A DNA stretch of 8,650 nucleotides, taken from positions 1 through 8,650 of the forward strand of contig JAHRFV010000158.1 of the NCBI GenBank assembly GCA_019084435.1, written 5' to 3'. Origin of the DNA: Dethiosulfatibacter sp. (GTDB lineage: Bacteria; Bacillota_A; Clostridia; Tissierellales; Dethiosulfatibacteraceae). Under the pieces are notes generated by a model. The model had not been told where the DNA came from. It made no database searches and saw only the letters and a program-made list of their open reading frames with translations. The position numbers and the translations under genes are program-made. This document shows positions 5,432 through 8,650 of the stretch, piece after piece (position 1 is the first letter of the stretch; each line of letters opens with the position of its first letter).

Positions 5432-7183
5432 TCAACTTTTTTTAATCATCTCAACAAATTCCTCAACCAGTTCTGGATCAAACTGGCTTCCACCACACTT
5501 TTTTATTTCTTCTAATGCTTCTTCTTTACTTATTTTATCCCTAAATTCTCTACCATTGACTAGCAAATCATAACTATCCACAATAGTGAATACCCTTGCC
5601 AAAAGAGGGATACTCTTACCCTTGAGTCCTCGGGGATAGCCCTTACCGTCCCACCTTTCATGATGAGATAGAATCTCATCCGCAATATTAGCCAATTCAA
5701 GTATAGAATGAGAAATCCGATATCCGTATTCGGCATGACTTTTTAATTTTTCTCGTTCGTTACTTGTTAATTTACTCTCATCCTTCAAACTTAGTTGTTT
5801 CACACTTATTTTACCAATATCATGAGATTCCGCAAGTAGTTCTAATTTTTCTTTCTGGTTGGTATTTAATTCAAGTCTCTCTGCGAATTTTAGTGCAAGG
5901 TTCTTTACATATTCAATATGATCTTGACTTTCATCACTTTCTATTTTTAATTTATTATAAATATTGGATATGATTTGTCGTTTAGCTTTTTTACTTTCAG
6001 GGGTCTTATTTTGATACATATTATCATCGGCAGCTTTAAAAATATTGTCAATATCTTGATTATTATTGGTTTTAGTTGCGACACCAAGAGAAATGCTTAT
6101 TGGATTCTCACCAACGAAATCAGAACAACTCTGATTGATTCTTCGAGAAACTTCTAAACCTCCTTCTATACTAGTGTTCGGAAGTAGTATGGCAAACTCA
6201 TCTCCACCAATTCTAGCTAATATATCTTCATCTCTTAGGTTGTTTTTCATTATTTTAGCAGTACTTTTAATCAGAACATCCCCTTGTTCATGACCGAAAA
6301 CATCATTCACAAATTTTAGACTGTTGATATCTGCCATTATAATGGTCAAGGGAAGTTGTCGTTTGGTATCTAATCTCTTAATTTCCTCCATGAAAAAGTC
6401 GCGATTATATAGACCTGTCAATTGATCATGAAATCTTAAATACTTGACTTTATTTTCCGATTCTATCTGTTTTGTTACATCAACAAAAATTAATAACTTT
6501 ATATTAATATCCTGATGTACTATATTTGAGCATCTTATATCTATCCATTTTTTATGATTATTAACATTTAACTCAATAGTTAATTTTTCTTTATCCATAA
6601 TGCCATGTCTTGATAGATAGTCAATAAAATTTTTATTGTTTATAAAATCAGTTATTTCTTTTTCTAATATATTTTCTTTTTTTTCATCAATTATATTTAA
6701 GAAGGCTTGGTTAACATATTTTATCTTTCCATTTTCGACTAATATGCTAATTCCCATAGGATTTTTATCAGTTAAATCTTGATATATTTGAGTTGATAAA
6801 AATAGTTCTCTTACATTCAATAAATTCTTGATTCGTGAATTTAAGATTCTTTTTTGAATTGGAGTTTGAACAATTTCATCGATTATATTTATATATTTTT
6901 CGGGTATTTTTTCAGGTAAGACTCGAGTTATTAAAATAAGTGGTAAATAAATGGAAGTATTTGATTGCTTGATACTCATAATTTGGTCTTTGTGTTCAGA
7001 AAATCCTGCCTCATCGGCTATTATTATATCGGCTTTTTCAATTTCATGAGGAGTAGCTTGCACTTCATATTTTTCAGCCAAATAACTTTTTAAAATATTA
7101 TGATTTTCTTTATGAGCAACTAAAAGTTTAACTTTGCTTTTCTCAAATAAATTAAGTTGAATACTTAAATTATTTGCATCCAT
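5432..7183 (-). CDS. Pseudo-receiver-PAS-GGDEF-HD-GYP protein, bifunctional c-di-GMP enzyme
   Basis: The 583-residue protein has four parts. Residues about 17-125 form a receiver-like domain that has lost its acidic pocket: the usual Asp pair after beta-1 is A23-H24 and the conserved Lys before the proline is T107. D57 and P108 remain, so classical phosphorylation is doubtful. A PAS domain follows (about 138-240). The GGDEF domain (about 246-400) has an intact GGDEF (326-330) and, exactly five residues before it, an RxxD inhibitory site (R317-D320). It should make c-di-GMP from GTP with product inhibition. The HD-GYP domain (about 418-580) keeps H422, H454-D455 with IGK, H483, H507-H508-E, DGKGYP ending at 517 and D536, so hydrolysis is also expected. 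Its late segment reads VNGREFR where SHRPYR is usual. ATG at 7183 has AGGA about 8 bases upstream and overlaps the stop of the KaiC-like gene by 14 bases, which implies translational coupling. No membrane segments are evident. The gene is notably AT-rich. Confidence 0.92.
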   Translation of the reverse strand: MDANNLSIQLNLFEKSKVKLLVAHKENHNILKSYLAEKYEVQATPHEIEKADIIIADEAGFSEHKDQIMSIKQSNTSIYLPLILITRVLPEKIPEKYINIIDEIVQTPIQKRILNSRIKNLLNVRELFLSTQIYQDLTDKNPMGISILVENGKIKYVNQAFLNIIDEKKENILEKEITDFINNKNFIDYLSRHGIMDKEKLTIELNVNNHKKWIDIRCSNIVHQDINIKLLIFVDVTKQIESENKVKYLRFHDQLTGLYNRDFFMEEIKRLDTKRQLPLTIIMADINSLKFVNDVFGHEQGDVLIKSTAKIMKNNLRDEDILARIGGDEFAILLPNTSIEGGLEVSRRINQSCSDFVGENPISISLGVATKTNNNQDIDNIFKAADDNMYQNKTPESKKAKRQIISNIYNKLKIESDESQDHIEYVKNLALKFAERLELNTNQKEKLELLAESHDIGKISVKQLSLKDESKLTSNEREKLKSHAEYGYRISHSILELANIADEILSHHERWDGKGYPRGLKGKSIPLLARVFTIVDSYDLLVNGREFRDKISKEEALEEIKKCGGSQFDPELVEEFVEMIKKS

Positions 7184-8515
7184 TATTGTTTCCTAACCTC
7201 TCATCTAAAAATTCAGGATTGCCAGTTAAAATTCCTCTCATGTTATTTAGTGGCTCTCCTACATTTATCCCTTCTGATGTTATTCTATATCTGCGCATAG
7301 TGTTTTCAAAACCACTCATCCTCTTTTTTAATACACCAATAGCTTTTTCTAATTTACCATTCATCTCCAAATAACGCAAAAATATTATATTATCTGCTAA
7401 ATAGCTTGTTTCTGTAGAAGTAACTATAAATTCCCCTGTAATATTTTTAATCTCATTTGTGATAAATACCGTAACCCCTTGTGACTTTAAATAATCACAT
7501 AAAGAATGAAGCCTTCTTACCAAATCAACTGATCCATGGTTTCTGTTAAAAGTTAGAAAATAGCTGGAAATAGAATCTATTAAAACTATAGAAGCATCAT
7601 GATGATTAATATCACTTCTGACTTCATATGAAAACTCATCAAGAGTATATTCGAAGGGATTGACTTTTTTAACCAAAAGTTTATTATTATCAACCATTTC
7701 TTCTAAAGGTATATTTATTGCCTTACTTCTATCCATTAAAGTTATAGAATTTTCTTCAAATGTATATATTATTGACTTTTTTCCTTTTTCAGCACTATTT
7801 TTAATGAATTGAGTTCCTAATGTTGTTTTCCCAACACCACTTGGACCAGTTATCATTGTAACCGTTCCTTCTTCTATTCCCCCTGAAAGCATTTTATCTA
7901 TTTCCGAAATACCAGATGAAATTTTGTGTTTGATGGGAGCGATGTCATAATTTGATGCTTTTAATTGGGGATATACTTCGATTCCATTATTCTTAAACTT
8001 CATCGTGTGTTTGCCTTTATTAAAACCAGAACCTCTGTATTTGCTTATTTCCAGAGTATTTTCTAGGTTTTCATAATTCAAACAGATTATCCCATCCACC
8101 ATAAATTGCAAATCATCATCATTAATAGAAGTGCCTACTTCGGAAGTTAGTAAAATTGTGGCGTCATATTCCTTTACAAACTGAGCAAATGATAAAATCT
8201 GTTTTCTAAATTTGAAATCATCTGAAGAAAGATATTTCAGTTGAGTAAATCCATCAAAGAATATTCGATCCGGTTTTATACTTTCTATCGTTGTAGTTAA
8301 TTTCTCAATTATTGGATCTTATTCCATCTCAGAAGAGGAAAACAGATCGTAATCTTTGTTATTTGCAAAAAAATCTGATTTAGGACTTAAATCTAAAAAT
8401 GGTATCTCCTCCATAGGAAACCCATATCTCTTCCCATTTTGTTTTATTTTTTCTATATCTTCAGTCATGCTGACAAAGAGTAACTTCTCATTATTTTTAA
8501 AACCTTCCACTAAAA
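7170..8515 (-). pseudogene. KaiC/RAD55-like double RecA ATPase, 5'-truncated and with an in-frame stop
   Basis: One reading frame runs from the fold-back junction (about 8515) to TAA at 7172-7170, broken only by TAA at 8321-8319. Protein similarity continues on both sides, so this is a single gene of about 445 visible residues. The first RecA domain lacks its start and Walker A, which lie off the contig. It resumes at FLVEGFKNNEKLLFVSMTED and has Walker B RIFFDG (near 8255). The second domain is complete: SSGISEIDKMLSGG, Walker A GPSGVGKTT (7847-7821), the catalytic pair in YTFEEN, Walker B IVLIDS and ITNE. In the first domain the catalytic EE pair reads TE. At the KaiC autophosphorylation site, TSYLAD aligns so that the serine is kept and the threonine is tyrosine. 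About 55-60 N-terminal residues are missing by comparison with cyanobacterial KaiC. The apparent GTG (8510) and TTG (8111) starts are internal codons. The stop may be real decay or a base error (CAA, GAA or AAA to TAA). Family members are ATP-driven hexameric signalling hubs; a clock role is not implied. Confidence 0.85.
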
Positions 8516-8650
8516 AATGAGAAGTTACTCTTTGTCAGCATGACTGAAGATATAGAAAAAATAAAACAAAATGGGAAGAGATATGGGTTTCCTATGGAGG
8601 AGATACCATTTTTAGATTTAAGTCCTAAATCAGATTTTTTTGCAAATAAC
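8358..8650. repeat. Right terminal fold-back inverted repeat (135-bp perfect arms)
   Basis: Bases 8516-8650 are the exact reverse complement of 8358-8492, with paired positions summing to 17008, around a 23-base loop (8493-8515). The left arm is the natural copy, coding for the first domain of the KaiC-like protein on the minus strand. The right arm repeats that coding sequence on the plus strand up to the last base of the window. The junction cuts a conserved ATPase domain just after its Walker A region, which is not a plausible biological end. Together with the same structure at the left end, this indicates a chimera of the kind made by strand-displacement amplification. Confidence 0.95.

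Noticed and set aside
7170..8111. A separate 313-residue KaiC-like gene starting at TTG 8111
   Set aside because: The same frame continues upstream with first-domain Walker B and strand motifs; the TTG has no ribosome binding site in a sensible place and lies inside a conserved domain.
8319..8510. A separate 63-residue small protein
   Set aside because: It is the in-frame upstream part of the KaiC-like gene; its GTG is an internal valine in FLVEGFKNNEK and its end is the premature TAA.
7170..8515. A circadian clock locus
   Set aside because: KaiC-like ATPases are widespread outside cyanobacteria, no kaiA or kaiB is present, and the phosphosite is only partly conserved.
8516..8650. Plus-strand reading frame beginning MTEDIEKIKQ at the right end
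   Set aside because: It is the fold-back copy of the minus-strand KaiC-like coding sequence, not a separate gene.

Overview
The window looks like a piece of chromosome from a low-GC, Gram-positive, Clostridia-like bacterium. The pointers are AT-rich DNA, strong GGAGG-type ribosome binding sites, a SorC/DeoR-type sugar regulator, a PocR-PAS-HD-GYP sensor and a lipoate-ligase-like fragment. This placement is an inference from gene types and composition; there is no rRNA or marker gene to confirm it. The whole window appears to be one short contig. Both ends fold back on themselves as perfect inverted repeats that run to the last base, which is typical of amplification or assembly chimeras. Roughly the first 113 and last 135 bases should therefore not be read as independent genome sequence.

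Layout: (1) 1-469 holds the left fold-back, the 5' end of a minus-strand gene resembling lipoate-protein ligase A (243 to about 114) with a clear promoter, and a divergent intergenic region. (2) 470-2161, plus strand: a SorC-family sugar-responsive regulator followed by a small class II aldolase/epimerase-family enzyme, probably one sugar-phosphate operon. (3) 2180-2205: a strong hairpin terminator shared by the converging transcripts. (4) 2240-5371, minus strand: a cytosolic sensor of about 1043 residues with a PocR domain, five PAS domains and an HD-GYP c-di-GMP phosphodiesterase domain. (5) 5432-7183, minus strand: a degenerate receiver-PAS-GGDEF-HD-GYP protein that can in principle both make and degrade c-di-GMP. 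(6) 7170-8515, minus strand: a KaiC/RAD55-like double RecA ATPase, cut off at its N terminus by the contig end and interrupted by an in-frame TAA.

The KaiC-like gene overlaps the GGDEF/HD-GYP gene by 14 bases, and the PocR-HD-GYP gene follows about 60 bases later on the same strand. The right 6.3 kb is thus a c-di-GMP signalling block. The most interesting idea is that a KaiC-like ATPase is coupled to a bifunctional c-di-GMP turnover enzyme. A second is a possible metabolic link: class II aldolases of the fuculose type yield lactaldehyde, a propanediol precursor, while PocR domains are thought to sense small molecules such as propanediol. DNA from about 5400 rightward is visibly more AT-rich than the rest, so the KaiC-GGDEF pair may be acquired DNA, or the contig may join two sources.
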